From Elusimicrobiota bacterium (GTDB lineage Bacteria > Elusimicrobiota > Elusimicrobia > FEN-1173), in the NCBI GenBank assembly GCA_016715645.1, contig JADJZR010000024.1, forward strand, positions 1-35,507: a stretch of 35,507 bases of DNA, read 5' to 3'. The notes beneath the pieces are model-generated. The model did not search any database. It was not told where the DNA came from and was given only the letters and a program-made list of their open reading frames with translations. Positions 1-8,373 of this stretch are shown here, in pieces. Positions within the stretch are counted from its first letter, which is position 1. Each line of letters begins with the position of its first letter. A program made the translations under genes and the position numbers.

Positions 1-48
1 CCCTCTCCCTCGTTTTGATGGCGCCCGCCGACTATTCAATGGCTCGGT

Positions 49-1254
49 GTGGAAGGCAACGTTGAAGGTCATCCGGCGGTTAAAGGGGCGGCCGCTGCCA
101 CCGATCTAGCTCGCGCTCAAGATAAGGCTGAAACGGTCAGGCGCCATTATCCCGCGGTGTCGTTTAATGTTGAGTCTCCAGAGGAGGGAGGGCCCCAGCT
201 CGTTCTGCGTGTGACCGCCAATGTGACACCCACATTGGCGGGAGCGGTAAAATCGGAAGGATTTGAAAAAGAAGCGGAAGCCGCAGCATTGGACAAAAAC
301 GAAAACGTGCGTCGGTTGGAACACGAGATGGCCGGATTGGCCGAAAAAATAAACGATGGAGCAGAACAGCTTGCCGATCTCTATGGTTCCTTGCAGTCTG
401 CTCGGTCTGCTTTCGCGGCCGGGTTTGCGGCTTATGAGAGGCTCGGTGTTTCTCTTTCAGGCCACGTTCAGCAACAGGCGGACTTGGCTCTTCCCCTGCA
501 AGCGGCCAGGGAGTATAGCGCGGCTCTTGACCGATACGTTAACGTCCGTTCAGAATTTGAGCAATCGGTGGCCCGGTTCAATGAATTGATGCGTGTCCTT
601 GGGCAAACCCGACAGACGTTGCTCGTTTCCTCAGGGGCCGATGTTTCACCGGGAACCCTGGCGCTCCCTCCCCCGGCCAGGGCCACAGACCGATTGGTGA
701 TTCCTTTTCCGGGAGAACTTCCGGGGTCCATGAGCCGTCCCGGCTTCACGTCTCGCCGATTTTCAACACCGCTTCCCGCAAACCATCCTTTGGCGGATCG
801 GCCCACCCACTACGTTGAAGTGAGCCTAACCACCGGAAAACCCACCGGCCGTGTCATCGAAGCCCACTACACCACCCACGCAACAGACCCGTCTCGCCAA
901 ACAACAGTTTTTGTGGATCGCCGTCCTTACGCTCCGGGGGATATCCAAAGGTCCGTACCTTCTTCTGTCAGCGTGTTCTCTTGGGATACGTTGAGGGCTA
1001 ACCCCTACAACCCCTACACCCTCCCCGACGCCACTGTGGGCTGGACCCGCGAAGACGGCTGGACGATTCAAAGCGTGGCCGCGGGCCGTGCGAGGGATGT
1101 CGAGATCGATGTCGTGACTCCTGATGGTAAACGCATCAAAGACAAAGTGATACGGGACGGTCAAAGTGTTCGGTTGAAAAACCAGGGGGTCGGCCGGTTT
1201 CCTAACTCAGGAATCCTTGGTGACAGATGCTTCCGGCAAGAAGTCTATCCGTAA
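49..1254 (+). CDS. Giant-locus segment 1: TolC-like coiled coil plus beta-rich domain
   Basis: First open frame of the 14-kb block; not recognised as a named protein. Residues about 70-200 are rich in A, E, Q and L in a heptad-like pattern and contain YVNVRSEFEQSVARFNELM followed by RVLG, which resembles the C-terminal helical hairpin of TolC/outer-membrane-efflux proteins. Residues about 250-390 are beta-rich, with many T, V and paired Y/N. The GTG at 49 is only the first possible start after a TGA at 16-18. A protein-like reading exists upstream in another frame, so the true N-terminus lies outside the window. The frame is lost near 1215-1254, where the next segment takes over. Coding is well supported; the function is a weak inference. 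Confidence 0.6.
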   Translation: MEGNVEGHPAVKGAAAATDLARAQDKAETVRRHYPAVSFNVESPEEGGPQLVLRVTANVTPTLAGAVKSEGFEKEAEAAALDKNENVRRLEHEMAGLAEKINDGAEQLADLYGSLQSARSAFAAGFAAYERLGVSLSGHVQQQADLALPLQAAREYSAALDRYVNVRSEFEQSVARFNELMRVLGQTRQTLLVSSGADVSPGTLALPPPARATDRLVIPFPGELPGSMSRPGFTSRRFSTPLPANHPLADRPTHYVEVSLTTGKPTGRVIEAHYTTHATDPSRQTTVFVDRRPYAPGDIQRSVPSSVSVFSWDTLRANPYNPYTLPDATVGWTREDGWTIQSVAAGRARDVEIDVVTPDGKRIKDKVIRDGQSVRLKNQGVGRFPNSGILGDRCFRQEVYP

Positions 1255-1678
1255 AGCCATGAGCCTTGATGGTCGGCTTATTTGGGAGGGGGTGTTTACG
1301 GAACGGCAGGAACCTGTGTCATTCGTGGACCACCGTAACAAGATCCGGGGATCCGTGGCCGCGCGGGACTCCCTTTCGAGGGGAACGCGGGTCAATCTTC
1401 CTGGGTCTGAGTGGGCGGTTTTAACTTACGGGGGGAGTGTTGTGCGTTACAACGCGCTGGACGGGCAAGGGAAACCCATCACAATAGTTGAGATCCTCTC
1501 CGATAACTTTACCTCGTTGGGATCGGTGGCGAACGGGACAGTCCCTCGCCGTGCTTTGGCCCACCAGGATGAGCCGGGCCAGCCGGCCCCGTCCATGTCT
1601 TACACCCGGTTCGGTGATCGAGACGCGGGGAACTCCGGCAAGGTGAGGGAACAGTCTCTCGTAGGGGGAGCGCGGTAA
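1217..1678 (+). CDS. Giant-locus segment 2: beta-rich domain, function unknown
   Basis: This continues the preceding protein after a +1 shift at about 1215. The overlap region reads smoothly from the earlier frame (up to NSG) into VTDASGKKSIRKAMSLDG here. The product is beta-rich with repeated G-R-V-T strands and no membrane segment or known motif, consistent with an extracellular or periplasmic sandwich domain. At 1676 the frame hits TAA, but the sequence continues without a gap in frame 1 (AVTLSLPDVDPTPDWLTL), so the stop is probably an indel artefact. There is no ribosome-binding site at the nominal start. Confidence 0.5.
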   Translation: MVTDASGKKSIRKAMSLDGRLIWEGVFTERQEPVSFVDHRNKIRGSVAARDSLSRGTRVNLPGSEWAVLTYGGSVVRYNALDGQGKPITIVEILSDNFTSLGSVANGTVPRRALAHQDEPGQPAPSMSYTRFGDRDAGNSGKVREQSLVGGAR

Positions 1679-1695
1679 CACTTTCTTTACCAGAC

Positions 1696-2109
1696 GTGGA
1701 TCCTACGCCAGACTGGCTTACCTTGGTGAGTTCAGTGTTTGTCCTGCCCACGAACGATGGAGGCACTCCGGGGTTAGCCTACGTTTCTCCTCGTGGGTCG
1801 GATAAAGCGTCCGAAGTTCGGGAGGGCGTGAAAGTTGATGGTAAAAAAGTGGTTAACCCTGGGGTAACGACAGAGTCAATGACTTATGGGGCACCGCTTC
1901 CAAGCGGGTTTACTCCGGTGGAAACTCGGCGTGCGACAGGTGCCCCCCTTTCAAGTGACAGCCGTCTTCCCGCTCCGCCGGAAGACCTTGCCAAATTAAC
2001 GGAACGAGGGCCTGCGAAGGCGAAGGTTGACCCGGCCCAAGAAAGCGCAAAGCAAAAGCCGGCCGAAAAAAGCTCTCCTGGTGGAGAAAAATTCTGGAAA
2101 AAATCATGA
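1696..2109 (+). CDS. Giant-locus segment 3: linker leading into GH5 domain
   Basis: Residues 1-85 look like the end of the beta-rich domain. Residues 90-137 are a low-complexity linker rich in P, A, K and E (DLAKLTERGPAKAKVDP and following), typical of tethers between secreted domains. The open frame extends upstream of the nominal ATG to about 1672, where it joins the previous segment. The TGA at 2107-2109 overlaps the ATG at 2106 of the GH5 segment, so this could be a natural ATGA gene junction or another indel. No catalytic motif is present. Confidence 0.45.
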   Translation: MDPTPDWLTLVSSVFVLPTNDGGTPGLAYVSPRGSDKASEVREGVKVDGKKVVNPGVTTESMTYGAPLPSGFTPVETRRATGAPLSSDSRLPAPPEDLAKLTERGPAKAKVDPAQESAKQKPAEKSSPGGEKFWKKS

Positions 2110-2354
2110 CCACCTTAAGCGCCAGCAAAGACGCTGGGGCCGCTGATTTTGTCGATGTTCGGGCCACACCGAAAGGGCTCTTGGATGCTAACAACAACCC
2201 GATTTACTTAAACGGCGTGAATTGGCGCGGAATTGAGTATGGCTGGAACTTTGGCGATCCGCCGCGGGGGTTTGAACGAAATAAATCCTGGATGGAACGC
2301 GAATTGGACGCCATGAAAGCAAGCGGGGTCAACGCTGTTCGCATTCCCTTTTAG
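2106..2354 (+). CDS. GH5-family glycoside hydrolase, N-terminal part
   Basis: Residues 20-82 match the start of a GH5 (cellulase/mannanase superfamily) barrel: GLLDANNNPIYLNGVNWRG, then RELDAMKASGVNAVRIPF. These correspond to strand beta-1 and the conserved helix-strand ending in R-I-P. The frame stops directly after RIPF, but the barrel continues in shifted frames downstream, with both catalytic glutamates present (next entry). The enzyme would hydrolyse beta-linked glycans; which one cannot be told. Next to a GT2-like synthase it may trim the nascent polymer, as endoglucanases do in cellulose-synthesis operons. That role is inference. Confidence 0.7.
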   Translation: MTTLSASKDAGAADFVDVRATPKGLLDANNNPIYLNGVNWRGIEYGWNFGDPPRGFERNKSWMERELDAMKASGVNAVRIPF

Positions 2355-3049
2355 ACGACGGCCGGCACCTGAAGCCTGATTTCTCTAACTTTGGCACAAT
2401 TTAGGCAGGGCATTAAGGTATTTCTTGACGCGGCGGCCCGGGGAATTCATGTTGAGATCGTAATGTTCGATTTCCTGGCTGTGGCTCGTGGGAAATTTCA
2501 ACATGTCAAAATTGTCCACCGATAATTTTTCGGAATAATTTTCTCACACCGTTTCTTGTGGAGTTTGGCGGGCACCCTGCTCTTCTTTCAATCGACCTTA
2601 TCAATGAGCCGGAATGGATATTGGCTCAATCTCTGGCATGGGGCGATAAGATGGAAGGCGGGCGGTCACCGGTGACGCTGAATCTTTCTATTATTTTGTG
2701 AGGCAAACGGCTACCGCTATCAAAGATCCAAATCTCAAGGGCTCAGATGGAAAATCGGTTGCGGGCCGGGTGTTGGGAACCTCGGGGTGTCTGTCAAACA
2801 TTACAAAATAGTGACCGATCCTGAAGTGAGCGAGAACCTGGATTATTTTTCTTTTCACCACTACGACTGGATGGGCCCCTTGCAAGACTGGTTGAAAAAG
2901 ATTCCCTTGGACGGAAAACCTTTGAATTAGGCGAATACGCCACTGCGGGCACGCAGACCTCACCAGCAGGCAACATGGCGGCAGTGCGATCCCGTTAAAG
3001 GAGGGATCGGCGCCCATGCCTGGACTGGGGGACGGTGGGCTGAATATCG
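2347..3049 (+). CDS. GH5-family hydrolase, C-terminal part, broken by several frameshifts
   Basis: No single frame is open here, yet consecutive pieces in different frames form a coherent GH5 barrel. From about 2348 LLDDGRHLKPDFSNFGTI; from 2404 RQGIKVFLDAAARGIHVEIV; from 2551 LTPFLVEFGGHPALLSIDLI leading into NEPEW (2603-2617), the acid/base glutamate motif; from about 2850 DYFSFHHYDWMGPLQDWLKK; and at 2921-2938 FELGEY, the likely nucleophile glutamate, followed by A-T and later AHAWTW. At least five single-base shifts are needed. Retention of both catalytic motifs argues for sequencing indels over decay. Confidence 0.6.
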
Positions 3050-4219
3050 ATGCGCAAACCACGGCCAATGGGGGAGAGCTTCGCAGATTTAAAAACGGCC
3101 GGGGTGGTCGCGAAGGACCCAAAATCCGCACCCGCTCAGGCCTCGGGAACGGCGGTTCAACCCAAGGAGACGGAGAAACAGCCCGCGGGGGTGCAGCAAA
3201 AACCTGGTGGGCCAACGGTCGCGACGGATCCCGGGGTTGAATTGTCCTATCGTGCCGCGGATGGGGTTGTTTACACGCCCCTGCCGGACGGGACCGTGAT
3301 TCGTTCAATCGGTGACCCGTTCGATCCCGCTAACAAAAATATTCAACGGGTGATCTCTGTACCAGCCGGGTTTGATTTCGGCGCACCGGGCGCCATGGCT
3401 ATTTTGGACAATCCGGCCAACGCTGCGCGGACACTCGTTCCAGGCCAGCGACAACCCAACGGCTTAAAAGGTATCCAAGTTTATAGTGGAGCAAAGCCAC
3501 GTCCGGAAAACCTTCTGCGCCTTCTCTTACAAGACCCCGCTGGGAACACCTATGCTCTTCAGCCGGACGGGACCTACACCGTTACTCCGAGGAGAGCGCA
3601 AGCGCCGAGCGTGGTCGTCAATCCAGGGAACGGGTTTCGCCCAGACGGAGCGGATGCTTTGTCCCGATTGATCGCGCTTGAAAATCGGGTAGGTTTTTAC
3701 ATTTATGCGCCCATGGAACAGGTGGTCGAAGACGGGAGGTATCCTATCTCCGCTCCGGCCGGAACCCATGCGCGAGAGTATTATGCCCTGGATTCTACCG
3801 GGAGACAGTTGGACCTCGAACGTCCTATGGAAGTTCGGGGGCACGTTTTCCCTGAAGCTACCCAAGGCGCTGTTTTGGACTCATCGATTCTGTTGGCCCG
3901 GGCTATTCGACCGAATTTGACCTCCACCGCTGTGCAGGAATTGGGTTGGGATTTGTCGGGATTGATAGATCCAATGTTGTATCAAAGGGAACGCTACGGT
4001 TTGACATACGAATCCGGTTCCGTGGAATTAAGTTTGGCACAAAAAATAGCGTTATCAGCCAAATATTCCTATGGGCTCCTGTTGGTGGAACGAGTTCAAT
4101 TGGCCCAGGAACCCCAATTCCGGCAACGGCATGGGTTGGGCCCAACGGATTCGATACCGATCCCTTTGCAACCCCTCCAACGGGAGGAGGCTGAACGTTA
4201 TGTGGACGGTCTCCTTTAA
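3050..4219 (+). CDS. Giant-locus segment 4: linker, beta-rich domain and TolC-like helices
   Basis: Residues 20-65 are a P/K/E/Q linker that continues from the GH5 barrel. Residues 65-260 are beta-rich with repeats of the type V-Y-T-P-L-P-D-G-T. Residues 270-340 (AIRPNLTSTAVQELGWDLSG onward) resemble the N-terminal helical hairpin of outer-membrane efflux channels, complementing the coiled coil at the start of the window. A double stop (TAA TAA, 4217-4222) and further stops follow in this frame, so this could be a true gene end. No ribosome-binding site is visible before the next ATG at 4268. The nominal start is not a believable initiation site. Confidence 0.5.
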   Translation: MRKPRPMGESFADLKTAGVVAKDPKSAPAQASGTAVQPKETEKQPAGVQQKPGGPTVATDPGVELSYRAADGVVYTPLPDGTVIRSIGDPFDPANKNIQRVISVPAGFDFGAPGAMAILDNPANAARTLVPGQRQPNGLKGIQVYSGAKPRPENLLRLLLQDPAGNTYALQPDGTYTVTPRRAQAPSVVVNPGNGFRPDGADALSRLIALENRVGFYIYAPMEQVVEDGRYPISAPAGTHAREYYALDSTGRQLDLERPMEVRGHVFPEATQGAVLDSSILLARAIRPNLTSTAVQELGWDLSGLIDPMLYQRERYGLTYESGSVELSLAQKIALSAKYSYGLLLVERVQLAQEPQFRQRHGLGPTDSIPIPLQPLQREEAERYVDGLL

Positions 4220-4267
4220 TAAACGCAGTGAATTTAGTCCCCACGGTGTTGGCCCGGTCCCATCCGC

Positions 4268-6289
4268 ATGGCTGATAAGGTGAACGCCTCAGATGTCCGG
4301 GAGGCTATTACCGCTATCCGGGAAGGTCAGCAGGGTCATTCCATTGACGATCTGGTAGTCCGGTTCACTTTCACGGGATCACGGGAGACCAACGAAGCTG
4401 TATTAAACGCCATGGAAAGTCTGATTCGAACGTTGTCGGGCAACATGGACTATCGGGAATCGTTTCAGGTCGCGCAAATTCTTTACCATCTTAACACGGT
4501 GCCATTTGCGGGCACGGACGAAAACGGTCGTCCCGCTGTCCGTCCCTTGGCACTGAACCGAGACCAATTGGTTCAAGTGATTCAACGGGCTGAGCAGTAT
4601 GCGATCCAACTGAAAGACGCGTTCTTGGCCCGTTACCCTGGCCGGGGCGAAGCCATATCCCAATTTTTGCCTAAAGGGTTGGGCGTCCTTTTGTACTGGG
4701 CGGCCAACGATGTTTTGACCCCCGTGCCCCTCACTCGCAAGGAGGACCAGTTAAAAACCCATCCCGTGGGCCCGCCAGATGTGATGATTGAACGGGCGGA
4801 GGCCATTGATCGGGGCAATAGGCCGGATTTTTCCTTCTTTCTGAACGCCCTGGAAACGCCATTGTTCAACAAGTATCTTGAGCGTTGGTATGGGGATCAT
4901 CCTTCCTACTCTGACTTTATTACCGGGGCGACGATGTTGACCAACCAAATAGCCAAAAACCAAAGTGTGTTAACTCCCGAAATTATGCAGGGAGTTTTGG
5001 CTCGATTGGCTAACGGGGACGATTCCACGGTTGAGCAAGAAGTGGGTGTGCTTAAAGACACCAAGGATGATGTGAGAGCAAGCCGCGCGGAGGAAGCTTT
5101 CAGCGATGCGGGAAAGATAATTCTTTGGATTTTGATCCCCTTGGGGTTGGGGGCCGCTTTCAAGCGGTACTACCGTCGACGAGGGGAAAAATTTTGGGAG
5201 AGCCGAACGGAGGCTCAAGGTTCAACATCCCCGGCGGTGACTGAACCGGTCGAGCCGGCCGAGACCCCTCCATCAACTCCGGCGCCTGTGTCTCAGCCGG
5301 GGCAGGATATGGAGTCTTCCTTGACAGATTTGGCGGCCAACTTTGCGGATGTGGGTGGCGGCCTGGCGGGGGATTTCCGCAAAGGACACCAGGCCCTGGA
5401 AGAGGGGCGATTTTTTATGAAAGCCGGCATAGGTCCACAGCGTGTCACCATTTCTTCCTGGCGGTTGACCAATTTTCTTTCCATGGGGGCTGGTGTTACT
5501 TATTTTCCTGGCCCAGGCCTATGCCGTTTCCACCTTTGGAAACTGGGGTGGATTACAAACGTTGTTTGGGAATCGGCGCGGTTTTATTTTTTGAACGGGT
5601 TGTTGGGCAACTTCTTGTCCTGGAAAATGGTCGGTCTGGGGGGTTTGATACTCTTGGCGATTTACGGAATGTCGTCGGGCGCGTTCGCCGGTTCCAGTTT
5701 GGGAGGAATCTTGGTGGGAGGGATCATTACTCCAAAACTAGCAGAAAAAATAAAACTTTCGTTTCGTAGCCCGAACCCTGAGACCGATTGGATCGGCGCG
5801 CGCATTTTGGGTAGCTGGCTTCAATCCCATTTTCCCCGGTTGCCGCTGTGGGGCTGGACCGATTGGAAAGACGAAAAAGGTGACCAGGCGCCAAAACTTT
5901 CGTCCCTAAAAATCACATTGGACTGGGTCCAAAAAAGTTTGGGTATCCGGTTTGTGCGGCTGGCTCCCCGCGCCGAGCGACAGGAAAAATTGGTCAAAAC
6001 CTTGATCGAAAGCATTGAAAAGGCTCAGGAAAAAATGGATCTGCTGTGGGTGGACCTCGCTCCCAGCGATCTTAAGGAAGATTGGAAAAGGCAAGTGTTG
6101 ACAAAATTTGAGTCGGCCCAAGGCAATATTCCGTCTGATAAGGATGATACCGAAACTTTGGAATCACGGGTGCGGACTGCGCTTTCTGAGGCTTTTCCAA
6201 CCGCCAAATTTCCTTCCGGGAAAAACGGGTGGATCGTTGCCTACGGACTGCTTCCCAAGGGAAAAAGACAAATCTCATTCAAGAATTAG
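4268..6289 (+). CDS. Giant-locus segment 5: helical domain with membrane segments
   Basis: This 673-residue frame is unrecognised by family. Residues 1-270 are alpha-helical and soluble. A membrane segment follows at about 280-298 (IILWILIPLGLGAAF) with a basic RYYRRR stop-transfer. Next comes a P/T/E linker at about 312-345. Hydrophobic stretches at about 385-480 include LGGLILLAIYGMSSGAFAG, and a charged helical tail (about 545-640) may form coiled coils. The ATG at 4268 lacks a clear Shine-Dalgarno. The end overlaps the next segment by about 60 nt, and the readable protein switches frame near 6240-6260. Confidence 0.55.
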   Translation: MADKVNASDVREAITAIREGQQGHSIDDLVVRFTFTGSRETNEAVLNAMESLIRTLSGNMDYRESFQVAQILYHLNTVPFAGTDENGRPAVRPLALNRDQLVQVIQRAEQYAIQLKDAFLARYPGRGEAISQFLPKGLGVLLYWAANDVLTPVPLTRKEDQLKTHPVGPPDVMIERAEAIDRGNRPDFSFFLNALETPLFNKYLERWYGDHPSYSDFITGATMLTNQIAKNQSVLTPEIMQGVLARLANGDDSTVEQEVGVLKDTKDDVRASRAEEAFSDAGKIILWILIPLGLGAAFKRYYRRRGEKFWESRTEAQGSTSPAVTEPVEPAETPPSTPAPVSQPGQDMESSLTDLAANFADVGGGLAGDFRKGHQALEEGRFFMKAGIGPQRVTISSWRLTNFLSMGAGVTYFPGPGLCRFHLWKLGWITNVVWESARFYFLNGLLGNFLSWKMVGLGGLILLAIYGMSSGAFAGSSLGGILVGGIITPKLAEKIKLSFRSPNPETDWIGARILGSWLQSHFPRLPLWGWTDWKDEKGDQAPKLSSLKITLDWVQKSLGIRFVRLAPRAERQEKLVKTLIESIEKAQEKMDLLWVDLAPSDLKEDWKRQVLTKFESAQGNIPSDKDDTETLESRVRTALSEAFPTAKFPSGKNGWIVAYGLLPKGKRQISFKN

Positions 6290-8373
6290 AAAAGGAATTT
6301 GGTGGTGTAGTTGGTGCTCACAAAGACCAAGGGTTCCTTGGGATTACAAAATTTCTAGGAGATATCCCATCGTCCTGGCTTGCGGCCTTCTCAAAGTTGA
6401 ACGACTCGGATCGTAAAGAATTAATAAGCTGGCTTGATTCCCAAGTGAGCCAACGCAAAATTGACCGCGATAGCCTCAAGGCCCAAGTCCGCGAGCTTAG
6501 TCGAGTTTGGGCGGCTCCGCCGTTGGGGTTACCGGACGACTATGTATACGTGGAGTCCATCAAGGTGGATTTTTTGAATGGATCGCCCATTCCAAGGATT
6601 GGCTGGAATTTCTCGATGGAAAAGCCGACACTTACCAGTTGTTTGCGAGGACACATTATCCAAACTACGATCCCCAGTACCACGATCCTATTTTTTTATG
6701 TTCGGGGACCTGAATTTGAAGTTCTTCGGCGTGAGAACGGCAATGTCTACCTTATGCCGGGATCCCATAAAGACTATCCTTCCGGGTATACTCAAGTTAC
6801 AGACGATGATCGGTTTTCTTTCAACGGTGACGATCGGTATACGGCTCACCCTGTGCGCTGGTTTGCCGCCGGAGCGATGATGGCAACCATTGGTTTTTTC
6901 ATTCAATGGCCCATTTTAACCGGTGCCGGGCTGTTTGTCCTGTTTTTATCTGTCATCAATTACCGGCGTGGCGGATGGCCAGCCATCACCCATCCCGCGC
7001 CCTTGTACAACATCGCCTATTATTCCCAAATGGTGGCGGATCGAACGCGAACCACACGAGACTATATGGCGGGCACGGTTTACCCCATCAACGAATACCG
7101 ACGGGCTGTTCTTCCTTACCGGGGAATCGTTCAGGCATACTATCCATACGAAGGCCTTTCTTCCTTGAGCGACGAAGAGTTCTTCCCGCGGGTGTCGCAA
7201 CTTACTAATGGGCAACCCATAGGAACACTTCGCGTTTACCCAACGCTCCAGGATTTCCTTGACGACAATTTGGGTCAAACTGTTCGGGAACAAGTTCGTC
7301 GAGCTCAAACAGGCGCGATCGACCCGGCGCGTATGGATTTTCAGGAAGCGATGACGGAGGAAGATACCGACCGGAACAACATGGTCAATCCGGCCATTGC
7401 CGCCCATAAGGGTCTACAGGGTCCCGGCCCAACGAACTCCAGCCAAGGGAACACACTTCGCCAAAATATTTTGATGTTGGTTCTGACGGCCGTGGCGTTC
7501 TTTGTCTTGGTCCCGATTTTTCTTTCCCTTCGGCTGGACATTGGCGCCGCCATTGAAGAAGGGATCCAGCTAGTTTCCACCGGGTTGTTTTCGGGCGTTC
7601 CTGTTGTCGGGGACGCCCTCCTGGCGTTTACCAACATTGTTTCCCAGATTGTGACATTGGAAAATGTGGAGTTTTTTGTTTTCAATGCCACGGGCATTTC
7701 GCTCTTTGGTGGAATCACGTTCGGCATGGGGGCTTTCGCCCTGCTCATGGTGGGGATGGTATTCAAAATAATTCTTTTTTTCCAAGGATTTAAATCGCCC
7801 AACCGGATCGTGGATATTCTTTTTGGGGCGGGGTTACTTGGGGTGGCCGGGGTTCTGTGGTTCTGGACGCCGTTTGGTTGGTCCCTTGTGGTGGGATCAT
7901 TGCTTTTTGCCTTTATTGGGATTGGCTGGCTATTAAAAGCCGCCCTTGCCACACGATACAAAGAAGAGTTAACCAACCAGCACGTGGAACGATTTGTCCC
8001 GGAACAATTAATGCGAGAGGCGATCGACACCGTTACGGACTCCGAATTGGTCGCCATCGGCGTAACCCGGGATCAGTTCAATGGATGGCTGAATCAATAC
8101 GGGGCCCGGGGAGCTTGGCGGCGACTGGCTGAACGGGAAGATTCGTTCCTTGTTCTTATCCGATCTTCATTGAAGGGCATACCCAACACCCAACGGCCCA
8201 TTCACCGCCTCCGGCAAGACGATCGGTTTAATTTGCTTAAGGTCGTTTACCTGGCCAATGTTCAAGGGCCCCGCCGGAGGGAATTGATCGCTCATCTTCT
8301 CAGGCTTTATGATAATCCCGAACGGAGATTGGCGCTTGATGAGAGGATGGGGAAAAAAGTGACCAATGGTTAA
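6229..8373 (+). CDS. Giant-locus segment 6: multi-pass membrane protein region
   Basis: A 714-residue frame with several strong membrane helices: about 215-245 and a cluster at about 415-575 (for example NILMLVLTAVAFFVLVPIFL). Between them lies a soluble part. Within 6575-6690 the better protein is read in another frame (DWLEFLDGKADTYQLFARTH), so two compensating indels are likely. The stop at 8371 overlaps the next ATG, but a readable stretch continues across it in other frames (DQWLSDL, then EEMAWIDNRIAGLGENPRPG). That supports one continuous polypeptide. No enzymatic motif is recognised; it probably anchors the glycosyltransferase complex in the inner membrane. Confidence 0.55.
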   Translation: MDRCLRTASQGKKTNLIQELEKEFGGVVGAHKDQGFLGITKFLGDIPSSWLAAFSKLNDSDRKELISWLDSQVSQRKIDRDSLKAQVRELSRVWAAPPLGLPDDYVYVESIKVDFLNGSPIPRIGWNFSMEKPTLTSCLRGHIIQTTIPSTTILFFYVRGPEFEVLRRENGNVYLMPGSHKDYPSGYTQVTDDDRFSFNGDDRYTAHPVRWFAAGAMMATIGFFIQWPILTGAGLFVLFLSVINYRRGGWPAITHPAPLYNIAYYSQMVADRTRTTRDYMAGTVYPINEYRRAVLPYRGIVQAYYPYEGLSSLSDEEFFPRVSQLTNGQPIGTLRVYPTLQDFLDDNLGQTVREQVRRAQTGAIDPARMDFQEAMTEEDTDRNNMVNPAIAAHKGLQGPGPTNSSQGNTLRQNILMLVLTAVAFFVLVPIFLSLRLDIGAAIEEGIQLVSTGLFSGVPVVGDALLAFTNIVSQIVTLENVEFFVFNATGISLFGGITFGMGAFALLMVGMVFKIILFFQGFKSPNRIVDILFGAGLLGVAGVLWFWTPFGWSLVVGSLLFAFIGIGWLLKAALATRYKEELTNQHVERFVPEQLMREAIDTVTDSELVAIGVTRDQFNGWLNQYGARGAWRRLAEREDSFLVLIRSSLKGIPNTQRPIHRLRQDDRFNLLKVVYLANVQGPRRRELIAHLLRLYDNPERRLALDERMGKKVTNG

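Noticed and set aside
2691..3308. Long minus-strand frame (205 codons) opposite the GH5 region
   Set aside because: Proline/arginine-rich with no family resemblance. It lies opposite clearly conserved GH5 motifs on the plus strand and has no ribosome-binding site.
7341..8057. Minus-strand frame of 238 codons
   Set aside because: Its sequence is the mirror of hydrophobic plus-strand helices (many S, T, N, R) and it has no motif. A shadow of the membrane region.
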